DNA of 64,000 nucleotides from an uncultured Prevotellaceae bacterium (GCA_900316685.1 ONDS01000002.1:1-64000), one strand, 5' to 3'; counted from the first letter of the stretch, positions 1 through 9,527 are shown. The notes: a model not told the origin generated them from the letters alone. Made by a program: numbers and translations.

Positions 1-115
1 TTTGCAGTGTTTATGCAGCAAAACTAATGTCTTTTATCTTCCTCTGTCTTCTTCTAACTCCTTTTATCTACAAGGCAAGCGGAGCTTGCGGAAGTTGAAA
101 AACTTCGTCATTTAT

Positions 116-146
116 TTTGTATTGTCTTCGGCTTGCACTATCTTTG
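116..146 (+). promoter_or_regulatory. Bacteroidetes-type promoter for the first gene
   Basis: A TTTG -33 box (116-119) and a TATCTTTG -7 box (139-146) are separated by 19 bp, matching the Bacteroidetes primary-sigma consensus. The expected transcription start lies a few bases past 150, so the ATG at 175 is favoured over the in-frame TTG at 133, which lies within the promoter. Confidence 0.75.
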
Positions 147-174
147 CAAGTATCAACCACTAAAACCCAAGAGA

Positions 175-1074
175 ATGAAAAGTATATTGCTGACCATGAT
201 GATGGTCATAGGAGGCAGCCTGCTGGCGGGCGGCTCGGAAGCCAAAGGTGCCGACCGCCAGGTGACAGGATACAAATATACCGACGACGGGGGGCGCAAC
301 TACGAGATCAAATCGATAGGAGATGCCTTCCTGCTCTGTATCAACGACGACGCGGCGGGCATCAAGGGCTGTTGCATGATGGACAGTCTCAATATGATGC
401 GTTTTCGTAAGTTGTTGGCGCAGACCACGTTGACTGCAAAAAAAGAAGACCACCGTGTGAAGGATGCTCCTGACGGTGCTAAAACATGGAAAGCCCGCGT
501 GCTCACGTCGTGGGGCAAGGGCGAGGAGGATTATCAGTGGATGTTCCATTACGGCTATATCGACGGCACGCCAGTGGCTGATGCCGCCGCCATGCGTCGT
601 TGCATGAACCAGCTCGACGGTTTCCACCAGCTGATGCGCGAGGTGCTTCAGGAACAGCAAACGAGATACGGTTATCAAGGGCTGGTCTGCATGGAGCGCA
701 TGGAGACGGGTTTCCCCTTTATGGCCTATGATAAGAACGGCAATCGTGTCGACCCTATGGATGCATTCTGGTATTTCAACTATGGAGACCGTTGCGAAGC
801 ACGGGCTCTTCATGTGCCTTCGGAGGAGGGGGAGGAGCATTGGCGTTTCGGCAAGGAGAAGGCGGAGCAGATAGGCAAGGCCATTGAGAGGGCGCCTTAT
901 GTGAAACCCAAGGAGGAACTGTTCCTGCTCGACGGTACGCGTATGCAGTACACCTTCTTTTTCTTCGACGGCGAGTGTGTCAGTTATGATGTCAATTATA
1001 TGCATAATTGTCCTGAGGGCATGACCGTCGTCGTCGACCCCGGGGCCGTGGAATTCATCATTCGGAATAAGTAA
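175..1074 (+). CDS. Secreted protein of unknown function
   Basis: The product is about 299 residues. It starts with a basic residue and a hydrophobic stretch (MKSILLTMMMVIGG...LLAGG), which reads as a Sec signal peptide, so it is probably periplasmic or on the surface. The mature part is mixed alpha/beta in composition, with several Cys residues and aromatic-rich stretches (YTFFFFDGE near the C-terminus). I recognise no catalytic motif or family. The start at 175 sits downstream of a good promoter, while the in-frame TTG at 133 overlaps its -7 box. lpxB follows after a 9-bp gap, so the two are probably co-transcribed. That spacing alone is weak evidence for an envelope role. Confidence 0.75.
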   Translation: MKSILLTMMMVIGGSLLAGGSEAKGADRQVTGYKYTDDGGRNYEIKSIGDAFLLCINDDAAGIKGCCMMDSLNMMRFRKLLAQTTLTAKKEDHRVKDAPDGAKTWKARVLTSWGKGEEDYQWMFHYGYIDGTPVADAAAMRRCMNQLDGFHQLMREVLQEQQTRYGYQGLVCMERMETGFPFMAYDKNGNRVDPMDAFWYFNYGDRCEARALHVPSEEGEEHWRFGKEKAEQIGKAIERAPYVKPKEELFLLDGTRMQYTFFFFDGECVSYDVNYMHNCPEGMTVVVDPGAVEFIIRNK

Positions 1075-1083
1075 CAACAAGAC

Positions 1084-2229
1084 ATGAAATATTATCTCAT
1101 AGTTGGTGAGGCCAGTGGCGACTTGCATGCCTCTCACCTGATGCAGGCATTGGAAAGGCAAGACCCCGAGGCGGACTTCCGATTCTTCGGGGGCGAGAAG
1201 ATGCAGGCGGTGGGGGGCACCCTCGTGCGCCATTACCGCGAACTGGCGTATATGGGTTTCATTCCCGTATTGCTCCATCTGCCCACCATCCTGCGCAACA
1301 TGCGGCAGTGCAAGGACGATATCCGAGGGTGGAAGCCCGATGTGGTCATCCTTGTCGACTATCCGGGCTTCAACCTCAAGATTGCCAAATATGTGCATGC
1401 CGAACTGAAGATACCCGTCTATTACTATATCTCGCCGAAGATATGGGCGTGGAAGGAGTACCGCATCAAGAATATCAAGCGCGATGTGGATGAGCTGTTC
1501 TCCATCCTGCCTTTCGAGGTGGCTTTCTTTGAGGGGAAACACCGTTATCCCATCCATTATGTGGGCAATCCCACCGCCGACGAGGTGCGCTCCTTCCGCG
1601 AAGGATATGACGAATCGCCCGAGGCGTTCCGTCGGCGTTATGGCCTTTCCGACAAACCCATCATCGCCCTGCTGGCGGGCAGCCGACAGCAGGAGATCAA
1701 GGACAACCTGCCGGCGATGATCGAGGCGGCGACGTCCTTTCCCGACTACCAATTAGTGTTGGCGGGTGCTCCCTCCATTGATGATGGATATTATCGTAAG
1801 TTCATTGAAGGCCAACCTGTTACATTGGTTCACAACGATACCTACGCCTTGTTGGCGCAGTCGGCGGCGGCTCTTGTCACCAGTGGCACCGCCACCCTCG
1901 AAACGGCGCTGTTCGATGTGCCGCAGGTGGTGTGCTATGAAACGGGCTTCCACTGGCTCTTCAAAATGCTTCGGCGGTTCTTGCTCAAGGTGAAATATAT
2001 CTCGTTGGTCAACCTCATCGCCGACCGCGAGGTGGTCACCGAGTTAGTGGCCGACACGTTCAAGGTCGACAACATACGTCGTGAACTGCAACGCATCCTC
2101 CCGGGCCAGTCCGACCGCGACACCATGCTCCAGGGCTACGCCGAGGTGCGCCAAGCCCTCGGCCATCTCGTAGCCCCCGACAATGCCGCCACGATGATGG
2201 TCGATTTGTTGTCCGGTAAGAAAAGATAA
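1084..2229 (+). CDS. lpxB: Lipid-A-disaccharide synthase
   Basis: LpxB joins UDP-2,3-diacylglucosamine to lipid X to form the tetra-acylated lipid A disaccharide on the inner face of the inner membrane. The 381 residues match the family length. The N-terminus MKYYLIVGEASGDLHAS carries the LpxB signature (GEASGDLH), followed by FFGGEKMQAVG and YYISPKIWAWKEYR. The second half has the GT-B donor-site segments LLAGSRQQEI and LVTSGTATLET. The gene is intact and closely follows the secreted-protein gene. In many Bacteroidetes lpxB follows surE, which is not seen here. No terminator is obvious downstream. Confidence 0.95.
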   Translation: MKYYLIVGEASGDLHASHLMQALERQDPEADFRFFGGEKMQAVGGTLVRHYRELAYMGFIPVLLHLPTILRNMRQCKDDIRGWKPDVVILVDYPGFNLKIAKYVHAELKIPVYYYISPKIWAWKEYRIKNIKRDVDELFSILPFEVAFFEGKHRYPIHYVGNPTADEVRSFREGYDESPEAFRRRYGLSDKPIIALLAGSRQQEIKDNLPAMIEAATSFPDYQLVLAGAPSIDDGYYRKFIEGQPVTLVHNDTYALLAQSAAALVTSGTATLETALFDVPQVVCYETGFHWLFKMLRRFLLKVKYISLVNLIADREVVTELVADTFKVDNIRRELQRILPGQSDRDTMLQGYAEVRQALGHLVAPDNAATMMVDLLSGKKR

Positions 2230-2268
2230 GGGGGAAATAATTCGCGATATGGACAAATATTCCTTGAT

Positions 2269-2313
2269 AAAAGTGACCATAACTAAGAAAAATATCGAGT
2301 TATGGTTACTTTT
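2269..2313. repeat. 15-bp inverted repeat downstream of lpxB
   Basis: AAAAGTGACCATAAC (2269-2283) is matched by GTTATGGTTACTTTT (2299-2313) as an inverted repeat with one mismatch and a 15-bp spacer. The right arm also contains a TAnnTTTG-like box (TACTTTTG, 2307-2314), but no gene starts after it. The rest of 2314-2509 has no convincing gene. Positions 2414-2455 resemble the tandem repeat at 61424-61588. Confidence 0.5.
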
Positions 2314-2509
2314 GCGTAGTTGAAACCATCCATAACTCATCAATGCAAACCAACTTTTTCTTTTTTTCCATACGTTTCCCACTTCTTCCCTCCTTTTCCA
2401 ACGCGAGCCATCGTAGGGGGTGGTTTGAAATAACGTCCCAACCTTTTCCCTCTCCCTCTCTTTATGAAGACCAGTGAATGTCTCATCATAATGATGTTCT
2501 TTAGATCCT

Positions 2510-2595
2510 AATCCGAAAAATCAATGGATTTTTTGGAATATAATCCAAAAAAGTACTGTATTTTTTGGATTAGCGGGTATAAAATTATATCTTTG
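2510..2595 (+). promoter_or_regulatory. Operator-like repeat cluster and promoter of the AAA/DUF4143 gene
   Basis: Four half-sites alternate in orientation: AATCCGAAAAA (2510-2520), ATTTTTTGGA (2528-2537), AATCCAAAAAA (2542-2552) and TTTTTTGGATT (2561-2571). They form two inverted repeats whose left arms are 32 bp apart. The last half-site contains the -33 TTTG (2564-2567), and TATCTTTG (2588-2595) lies 20 bp downstream as the -7 box. A protein bound to the right palindrome would cover the -33 box, so self-repression is plausible (inference). Confidence 0.65.
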
Positions 2596-2622
2596 CAAAG
2601 AATTATTGTAATAAGGAGCATT

Positions 2623-3750
2623 ATGATTATACGTGAACTGGAAAAAAGAATCGAGGAAAAATTGTTCAGGGGGAAATCCATTATTTTGGTAGGAGCACGA
2701 CAGGTCGGCAAAACGACACTGTTAAATGAAGTGCTTAATCGAAGAGAAGAAAAAACACTAAGGCTGAACCTTGACGAGGCTGACGTGCGTGAGATAATGA
2801 ATCATCCTACATTAGAAGAACTGAAGAGGATTATTGCTGACAATAAAATTGTTTTGCTGGATGAAGCCCAACGTGCCGTTGACATAGGGTTGACGTTGAA
2901 ACGCATTCATGATAATTTCAGTGATATCCAGGTGCTGGTAACTGGATCTTCTTCTCTTGATTTGAGGTCTATCATCAATGAGCCGATGACGGGTCGCAAA
3001 TGGGAATATACCATGTACCCTATTGCCACTTCGGAATTAGTGACGACATACGGGTTGCTTGCCACCAAGCAGATGTTGGAAAATAGGTTGGTTTATGGGT
3101 CCTATCCAGATGTGCTCAACCATCAGTCTGATGCCAAGGAAACATTGATGAACCTAACAGGCAGTTATCTTTACAAGGATATCTTGGAGATAGATGGTAT
3201 CAGAAAACCATCTATCATAGAAAAACTGTTGGTGGCTTTGGCCCTGCAAATAGGGGGTGAAGTATCATACAACGAGTTGGCACAGACGGTTGGGACGGAC
3301 AGTAAAACGGTAGAGAAATATATTGATTTATTGGAAAAATGCTATGTGGTTTTTAGGTTGAAGGCTTTTAGTAGAAATTTGCGTAACGAACTGCGCAAAA
3401 GCAAGAAAATCTATTTCCACGACAATGGTGTGCGTAATGCGATTCTTCAAAATTTCGCCCCCTTGGCTTTACGCAATGATGTGGGGGCGCTATGGGAAAA
3501 TTTCTTCATCAGCGAGCGTTTCAAATACAACCATTACCATGGTAGATATGCTCATAGTTATTTCTGGCGAACGAAAGCACAGCAGGAAATTGATTATATC
3601 GAGGAATGTGACGGCTCCTTCTTGGCTTTTGAAATGAAGTGGAATCCTAAGAAGGAAAAAACAACCATCCCTGTTGCATTTACGAATGCTTATCCTGTAC
3701 AATCCAAAGCCATTGTCACGCCCGACAATTATTTGGACTTCTTGGTATGA
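2623..3750 (+). CDS. AAA ATPase with DUF4143 domain
   Basis: The 375-residue protein has an AAA_14-type ATPase domain. The Walker A motif is GARQVGKT (about residues 24-31), Walker B is VLLDEAQ near residue 82, and TGSSSLDL follows. The C-terminal half is a DUF4143 region (FSRNLRNELRKSKKIYFHDNGVRN, ALWENFFISER, QQEIDYIEE), which resembles restriction-like nuclease folds. The cellular role of this large family is unknown. The ATG at 2623 is preceded by AAGGAG and lies after the promoter, so the longer in-frame ORF from 2524 is rejected. The gene is more AT-rich than its neighbours, which suggests transfer. A truncated relative lies at 10461-10896. Confidence 0.88.
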   Translation: MIIRELEKRIEEKLFRGKSIILVGARQVGKTTLLNEVLNRREEKTLRLNLDEADVREIMNHPTLEELKRIIADNKIVLLDEAQRAVDIGLTLKRIHDNFSDIQVLVTGSSSLDLRSIINEPMTGRKWEYTMYPIATSELVTTYGLLATKQMLENRLVYGSYPDVLNHQSDAKETLMNLTGSYLYKDILEIDGIRKPSIIEKLLVALALQIGGEVSYNELAQTVGTDSKTVEKYIDLLEKCYVVFRLKAFSRNLRNELRKSKKIYFHDNGVRNAILQNFAPLALRNDVGALWENFFISERFKYNHYHGRYAHSYFWRTKAQQEIDYIEECDGSFLAFEMKWNPKKEKTTIPVAFTNAYPVQSKAIVTPDNYLDFLV

Positions 3751-3771
3751 CATGCAAAGAAAGAAACCATG

Positions 3772-3802
3772 AAGCCCCGAAAGCGATCCGCTTTCAGGGC
3801 TT
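3772..3802. terminator. Bidirectional terminator between convergent genes
   Basis: AAGCCCCGAAAGCG pairs with CGCTTTCAGGGCTT across a short loop, followed on the plus side by TTTAGCGTTTTT. It sits between the ATPase gene (plus) and the convergent secreted-protein operon (minus), so it can serve both. Confidence 0.75.
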
Positions 3803-3823
3803 TAGCGTTTTTATTGATGCCAA

Positions 3824-5296
3824 CTACTGCACCACAATCTTCTTGTTGTATAGCAGTTCGCCGCTCAGCAACCTGACGATGAGCAGTTGCTTGGCATAGC
3901 CCTCCACGCTGATTTCGGCATGAATGCCGTCAAGGTTGTCCACCGTCTGCTGCGCCACCATTTTGCCTGTCAGGTCATAGATTTGCACGATGCCCGTGGA
4001 GGCCAACTTGGATGACTGGCAATCCACGAAGATGGTTCCCTGATTGCAGTAGCAAACGATGTGTTCGGCTTGTCCCGTCTCGTCGATACCATCGACCACC
4101 TCAGGCATCACGCCGATGCGCAGCCTGCCCGTTTCCGCCTCTTTGTAGAAATACGTGGCGTTCGCCTCGCTCCAAACATCGGCGGAGTTCTGGTACTGTA
4201 CGTAGAACACATGTTGTCCGTCGGCATAGTCCGAGGGATTGAGCACATAGCTGCGGGTCATCAGACTCTGTGGGTTCGACAAAGACATCTGTCCAGGTGT
4301 CTGGTCGTCAAACCAACGGCTCTCGCCTACGACGAACACTTCTCCCTGGCTGTTGTACTTCTTCGTCACGAGGATGGGCACCTCATACACCACACCGTCG
4401 TCGAAACCGTTCGTCGTGATGCGGTATTTGAAACGGTGCATACCCGGTGCCACCGCCGACAGGTTGAGTGTGGCATCAAACAGGGCGTCTTTCCCTTCCA
4501 TCTTCTTGGCCTTGATCACATGGCGACCGTTCTTGTAGTCGTCGTCCAACCAGTAAATAAGTTCATTCTTCTGACCATCGGGCAACCGCATCACCAGACC
4601 GCTGTAGATGGGACTGTAGTTGCTGCCACCTATAGCCAAGCGCATATTCAGACGGTGCAGACCGTAGGGGAAGGCCACATTGTCGGTCAGGTCGAGGTTC
4701 AATGTCTGGGGCATTCCGTTATTGGCATTGACTTTCATGGTGGCGTGATGCTTATAGTCGGCATCGAACCAGTATTCAAGTACCGACTCCCCCATGGCTA
4801 CTGGCATACGCAACACATAATCGCTGTATATGGGACTGAATTGCCCTCCGTATGCGGCAACACGCATGTTTAGTTGATGTACTCCCGTGGGGAATTTCTC
4901 GGCATCAGCGAGGTCGAACTGCAACACCTGCTCATCGCCCGATGTCACGTCAATAGGCAACGTGGCTATGTCGATAAAGTCTTGGTCGAACCAGTATTCC
5001 AGCGTTGATGCACCACTACCAGTAGTCGTGAACTTGATGAAGGGGGAGGAGGTGACGGGGCTATACTCCCCATTGGCCTTCACACGCATGTAGATGGTGT
5101 GGAAACCTGTCGTCAGATGGCTCACGTTGATATGCGACGTGAGTGTTCCTCCTGCCGTGGGCATGCCGATGGTCGTGGGATCGTCGTACTGGTCGAACCA
5201 ATATTCCAGTCCAGTAGACTGTGCCCCTGCCCTGACGAAAGGCCAGAGCATCAGGAGCACGCCCAAGACAATATGAGTTAATAATTTCCTGTTCAT
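3824..5296 (-). CDS. Secreted tandem-repeat protein with a T9SS-like C-terminal domain
   Basis: The 490-residue protein begins with a signal peptide ending at AGAQ. It has about five tandem units of roughly 70-80 residues. The first three start with LEYWFD, the fourth with LIYWLD, and the fifth with SRWFDD. Each later passes through G-H-R/T-hydrophobic-M/Y-R (for example GFHTIYMRV, GLHRLNMRL, GMHRFKYRI). The end (VQIYDLTGKMVAQQ ... LYNKKIVVQ) resembles the type A C-terminal sorting domain used by the type IX secretion system, so surface export is likely (inference). It is the last gene of a four-gene operon, 21 bp after the beta-helix gene. Confidence 0.75.
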   Translation of the reverse strand: MNRKLLTHIVLGVLLMLWPFVRAGAQSTGLEYWFDQYDDPTTIGMPTAGGTLTSHINVSHLTTGFHTIYMRVKANGEYSPVTSSPFIKFTTTGSGASTLEYWFDQDFIDIATLPIDVTSGDEQVLQFDLADAEKFPTGVHQLNMRVAAYGGQFSPIYSDYVLRMPVAMGESVLEYWFDADYKHHATMKVNANNGMPQTLNLDLTDNVAFPYGLHRLNMRLAIGGSNYSPIYSGLVMRLPDGQKNELIYWLDDDYKNGRHVIKAKKMEGKDALFDATLNLSAVAPGMHRFKYRITTNGFDDGVVYEVPILVTKKYNSQGEVFVVGESRWFDDQTPGQMSLSNPQSLMTRSYVLNPSDYADGQHVFYVQYQNSADVWSEANATYFYKEAETGRLRIGVMPEVVDGIDETGQAEHIVCYCNQGTIFVDCQSSKLASTGIVQIYDLTGKMVAQQTVDNLDGIHAEISVEGYAKQLLIVRLLSGELLYNKKIVVQ

Positions 5297-5317
5297 GGCA
5301 ATTCATGATTAAGTCCA

Positions 5318-6307
5318 TCAGTTAGACTTCACCGTAACTTTTACCGTCAGTTTGCCGGAAGCATCGCTCTGCTCATCCACGCTCTTCGATACAATACGGG
5401 GGATGGGAGCCAAGGCCTTATCGCTGAAACTCGAGCCACCGTAGATGCCGATATCTGTACCGTCGGAGGCGGCACCCTTGGCCCAGGAGGCTTGCACATG
5501 ATAATCGGAGGCAATAGTCACACCTTTGTTATGGCCTTCTCCAAACACATCATCCCATAGGTTGGAACCTTCAGGTGCCACCACGGGATTATCACCCCAT
5601 GATCCTGTGCCGATGCAGTTGTTGGAAATATAGCAGTTGCCAATGCTCTCGAATTTATTATTAAAAATGAAATTATTTGTAATGGTAGAACTGTTGATAT
5701 AAGAAAGATAGTAATTAGTCCATCCACCTGATGGAACATATCCATTAACAATAATACAATGATCAATAGTACCTCCATTCAAATTTCTTATTACTCCTGA
5801 AATACAATTCTTTATCATAACGTTGCACTTGCCTCCTTCAAAGCCTTGCCTTAAATAACACTGATTAACCAACATGCCCACGCACCCACTGTTATTCACA
5901 TTAACTCCGTTGACATTGCAATACCGCAGGGTGAAGTTCTCCACAGCAGCATCAGAAGTACCCACATCAATATTCCCTGACACATACACTCCTACCACTG
6001 CACTTCCTGAAGAACCGCCTACGAATTGCAACTTTCCGGAGATGATGGTGGCCCCATCCACATTGTCGGTATCTCCTCTATGGCTCACGCCCATGATGGT
6101 GAGTTTCTTGTCGATGGTGGTCGCATTGCTGATGGCAAACCCTCCGCCCGGTAGGTAGATGGTGCTTCCAGGGTCGGCTTTGGTAATGGCTTCGTCGAGT
6201 GTGTTATAGATGTTGGTGGAATTACTCGGGCTGACCACCGCGATGTTCTGCGCCCATGCTGCCATGCCCATGACCATGGCAACAAAAAAGAATACTTTTC
6301 TTTTCAT
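5318..6307 (-). CDS. Secreted right-handed beta-helix protein
   Basis: The product is 329 residues with a clear signal peptide (MKRKVFFFVAMVMGMAAWAQ). The mature part has Asn/Gly/Ile-rich short repeats (VYVSGNIDVG, LRYCNVNGVNVNNSG, CVGMLVNQCYLRQG, SYINSSTITNNFIFNN) of the kind that build parallel beta-helices in pectate-lyase-like proteins. It opens with a DEAITKADPGSTIYLPGG segment typical of these folds. I see no catalytic pectate lyase motif, so binding or structural roles are equally possible. It lies in the operon 3824-10084, 55 bp after the large anchor protein. Confidence 0.72.
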   Translation of the reverse strand: MKRKVFFFVAMVMGMAAWAQNIAVVSPSNSTNIYNTLDEAITKADPGSTIYLPGGGFAISNATTIDKKLTIMGVSHRGDTDNVDGATIISGKLQFVGGSSGSAVVGVYVSGNIDVGTSDAAVENFTLRYCNVNGVNVNNSGCVGMLVNQCYLRQGFEGGKCNVMIKNCISGVIRNLNGGTIDHCIIVNGYVPSGGWTNYYLSYINSSTITNNFIFNNKFESIGNCYISNNCIGTGSWGDNPVVAPEGSNLWDDVFGEGHNKGVTIASDYHVQASWAKGAASDGTDIGIYGGSSFSDKALAPIPRIVSKSVDEQSDASGKLTVKVTVKSN

Positions 6308-6362
6308 AATGATTATTTTTTATTTGTTTGTTTTTTCCTTAAATGAACATGTAATTAATGAA

Positions 6363-9300
6363 CTACTTGACATACGTCCCCATATTGGGATGGTACACAG
6401 GACGGATACTACGCCCTTGGCTGCGGTAGTATTTGTAGAAACGTGGCTTGCTCTTGTCTATCTGCACATACCAGGCGTCGTCGGGACTGTCTTCATCGAG
6501 TGTCGACGACCAGTAATTACCTTGCACGCCAGCATCGTATAAACCCAGTCCGCTGCGGTAGCCCGTCATCGGTAGGACGATGATGCTGCCGTTCTTGCCG
6601 CGTACCAACGCACAGTTGTTGAGCCACGTCCATGTGCACTCATTCATCAGCTCTTCCCACTCTTCCTTGGTGGGGATGCTGTAATCGAAGCCGAAGATGT
6701 TGCTGGCGGCATCATCCTGACCTTGCAGTTGTCTTCGGAAGTCGGTGAATCCATTATAGCCGTAATGGCTCTTCGTGCAGTATTTCAACAACTTGTTGGG
6801 GCTGTCGCCGGCGCAGAACCTATAGTTCTTCCAAGAGAAGGAGGTCTTGCCCTCGTTGAAGCCTGTCACCTCGCCCCAGGCGTAGTAATTGCCGTAGTCG
6901 TACGACATGGCGGCACCGAGGTTGCGGTTGGCCCAAAGGGTGCCGGAGGGAAGACCAAGGTCAACGAACTCGGGCATGTCGGCGGGCATCAGCGAGATAA
7001 GCGGTGTCAGGTCGCTCGTCACATGTATCACCTCGGGGTACTCGGGATGGTGCGCCACGATGCGGAACTGTATCTTCTTGGCATCGTTGCAGACGGCAAA
7101 ATTTTTCGGGTTGAACTCACACGAGGTGCCGTCGATATTGGCGATGGCGGTCACTTTCTTCTCGCCCTCGGGTGTCACCACCAACAGTTCGAGGTCGTAA
7201 AGGAAATGGCCGAAGTGGCTGGCCTTGTAGGTCTCCCACTGGATGAGGACGTTGACATCCTTCTTATGGTACTCTACCTTGGGCCAGACAATCTTGATAT
7301 AGGGCTCTTGCGACTTATCGACCACGAAGGTGGTTTTCAGGTGCGAACGCTCGGCGGCCTCGATGAATCCTGCCAGGTCAAGACCAGCCTCCAACACCTT
7401 GGTCACTTTGTTGACGAAGAAAGCCTTCTTCAGTCCCGTCAGTTTGTTGGCCAGTTTCTTGAAAGCCTTGCGGTATTCTTTCGACTTCACACTCTCACCC
7501 GTCCATTTCTTGATGATATTGTAAATCAGGTTGAAATAGGTGCGCTTGTTATCAGGGTTTTCGTCCGAGAAGGAGAGCACACGGTCGCAGGCGAAGCAGG
7601 TGATCTGTTTGGCAATCTCCCACCAGTCCCTGTTTTCGAGGTTCTTGCGCAACTCCTTGACATTATCCGGGTCGTCGGTGAAATCCTGTATCAGTCGCGC
7701 CACAAGGAAAAACTCGGGGTGCTTGCGCTTGCCGTATCGCAGGTCATAACGTACGTTATCCTCGGCTCCCCAAGCATTGACTACATCCGCGACGCCTGTC
7801 AGCAGCTGTATCTCTGGTTTGATCACATCCTTATAGGCGCTGTGGAGCAGAGCGAAGATGATGCGGAACTTATCCGTGGCGGAGAAGTCCGACCAATGCT
7901 TGCCTTCGTAGGGATAGCCGAAACCGTAGATGTCGACCATCATCTTGTCGAACTCCTTTTGGTGCTCCTCATCCTCGCCCGACACCATGGCTGTCTCTAT
8001 CTCCTCGCTCTCGACATGGAAGATGGACTGGGTCTCGCCGTTGAGGCTGCCTTTCACGATCTTCCAGTAGTTGGCGCTTTCCGAGTCAAGGATGATGGGC
8101 AACTGGATGTAGGAGTTGGCATCGATGAGTCCGCGCTCGGCCAGAAGTTCCTCCAATTCGGAGGTGAAGTTTTTCAGCGTATCGATGAACTCCAGTTCCT
8201 CGGAGTTCTTTTCCTTGTCCAACTCCGTGGCTACAAGGTCGGAGGATGATTTCACCCACTCGCAAAATTCGCCCAGCGTGAAGGTGTCTTCCTCCTTCTC
8301 TTTCACGGAGAAATTGTTCTCGTCCATGATCACCCGGCTGGGGTAGATGTGTACGACACGCTTCAACTCGTTCTGCACGCGGTACTTGATGGAGGCGGAC
8401 GAACGCTGGACATTGAGGAGCGACACCATATCGAGCGACAGGTCGCTGTTGTCCTTGAACGTGCCCATCAGCTCCAGGATCACCGGACTGGCGTTCACCT
8501 GCGAGTAGTCGGGGCAGAGGCCCACCTTCTCGGCATTGAGGTAGACCTGCATGATATCATTCTTGTATTTGTCGAAGGAGGGCAACTTCTTGATGGTCTC
8601 TACGGTATTGCGGTATTCGGCCTCGTTGCTGGTGATGAGCAGCGGCTCCGTCATCAACAGGTCGATGGCAGTCTTCTCTATCGAGAAGATGGTCTGCTCG
8701 CCGGGAAATGAGATGGAGAAGAAGAAGGGATTGCCCTGTCCGTTGACGAGGGCGTTGGCCTGCATCCAGGCTGGCGACACCTGGCCGGGTATATGGAAGG
8801 AGCTGCCGGGGATGCCAGGAGCACGGCGAGGGGCGCTTTGGGCATTGGCGGGAACGGGAAACTCGCCATAACTGTTCACAACTGTGAATCCGGCGAAGTC
8901 GCTCGCCGTCTCGCCTTCGTTGAGCACCACCTCAAAGTCTTGTGCCACGGGGGCGGGAATGTCACTTTGCTCGTCGCTCTCGCTCTCCACACCGCGACCT
9001 GTCAGCGGCAGGTGGAGCATGCCTTCTCCGATGGCGCTGGAACAGAGGGCGAACATACCATTGTAATACCGTGTGGCGTAGGGGGTGAAGGTGAGGGGGA
9101 TGTCGTGAGCCTCGCCGGCATCGATGGTGAACTCTTGACCTGACCCCTCGGCGGCGAACACGCCGTCGGCCAACAGGGTATAGGTCTCGGGATAGTCGCC
9201 GGTATTGACGATGGTGATGTTGACGGTGCGCCTGTTGCCCACAGCCACACGACCGAAGTCCATGTCCTTGGTGGTGATGCGCAGCGAGGGATACATATAC

Positions 9301-9527
9301 CAGAGGCTGTCTATCTCTATGATATTATAGCTGGTGTACGTGCCGTCGTGCCACACCTTCTGTATGGTGGGGGTAGTGGTGATGCTGTCTATCTCCGAAG
9401 CGGGGAAGTCGATCACCTCGCCCGTGTTGAGAAACATTCTCACCGCCTTGCCGTCCTGCGCCAAGAGGGGTGAGGACAGCGACAGCAGGGTGAGCAACAT
9501 CAGGGGGATGAATAATAGCCTTTTCAT
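6363..9527 (-). CDS. Large exported protein with ASH-like and FISUMP-like domains
   Basis: This 1054-residue exported protein starts with a signal peptide (MKRLLFIPLMLLTLLSLSSPLLAQ). Around residues 75-160 is a choice-of-anchor/ASH-type beta domain (MDFGRVAVGNRRTVNITIVNTGDYPETY). The long middle part has no recognised fold. The last 150 residues carry the module starting VDLGLPSGTLWANRNLGA and including YYAWGE, SIPTKEEWEEL, YWSSTLD and SIRPV, common in Prevotella and Bacteroides surface proteins and related to the FISUMP/C-lectin-like fold. Its start overlaps the stop of the upstream gene by 4 bp (ATGA), indicating coupled translation. Function unknown; probably surface adhesion or binding. 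Confidence 0.75.
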   Translation of the reverse strand: MKRLLFIPLMLLTLLSLSSPLLAQDGKAVRMFLNTGEVIDFPASEIDSITTTPTIQKVWHDGTYTSYNIIEIDSLWYMYPSLRITTKDMDFGRVAVGNRRTVNITIVNTGDYPETYTLLADGVFAAEGSGQEFTIDAGEAHDIPLTFTPYATRYYNGMFALCSSAIGEGMLHLPLTGRGVESESDEQSDIPAPVAQDFEVVLNEGETASDFAGFTVVNSYGEFPVPANAQSAPRRAPGIPGSSFHIPGQVSPAWMQANALVNGQGNPFFFSISFPGEQTIFSIEKTAIDLLMTEPLLITSNEAEYRNTVETIKKLPSFDKYKNDIMQVYLNAEKVGLCPDYSQVNASPVILELMGTFKDNSDLSLDMVSLLNVQRSSASIKYRVQNELKRVVHIYPSRVIMDENNFSVKEKEEDTFTLGEFCEWVKSSSDLVATELDKEKNSEELEFIDTLKNFTSELEELLAERGLIDANSYIQLPIILDSESANYWKIVKGSLNGETQSIFHVESEEIETAMVSGEDEEHQKEFDKMMVDIYGFGYPYEGKHWSDFSATDKFRIIFALLHSAYKDVIKPEIQLLTGVADVVNAWGAEDNVRYDLRYGKRKHPEFFLVARLIQDFTDDPDNVKELRKNLENRDWWEIAKQITCFACDRVLSFSDENPDNKRTYFNLIYNIIKKWTGESVKSKEYRKAFKKLANKLTGLKKAFFVNKVTKVLEAGLDLAGFIEAAERSHLKTTFVVDKSQEPYIKIVWPKVEYHKKDVNVLIQWETYKASHFGHFLYDLELLVVTPEGEKKVTAIANIDGTSCEFNPKNFAVCNDAKKIQFRIVAHHPEYPEVIHVTSDLTPLISLMPADMPEFVDLGLPSGTLWANRNLGAAMSYDYGNYYAWGEVTGFNEGKTSFSWKNYRFCAGDSPNKLLKYCTKSHYGYNGFTDFRRQLQGQDDAASNIFGFDYSIPTKEEWEELMNECTWTWLNNCALVRGKNGSIIVLPMTGYRSGLGLYDAGVQGNYWSSTLDEDSPDDAWYVQIDKSKPRFYKYYRSQGRSIRPVYHPNMGTYVK

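Noticed and set aside
160-1752. 530-codon open frame on the minus strand across the first gene and lpxB
   Set aside because: It is a mirror of GC-biased codon use in the real plus-strand genes. It has no signal, domain or promoter, and lpxB is unmistakable.
2524-2622. N-terminal extension of the AAA/DUF4143 protein
   Set aside because: The extra codons run through the operator repeats and both promoter boxes. The ATG at 2623 has an AAGGAG site.
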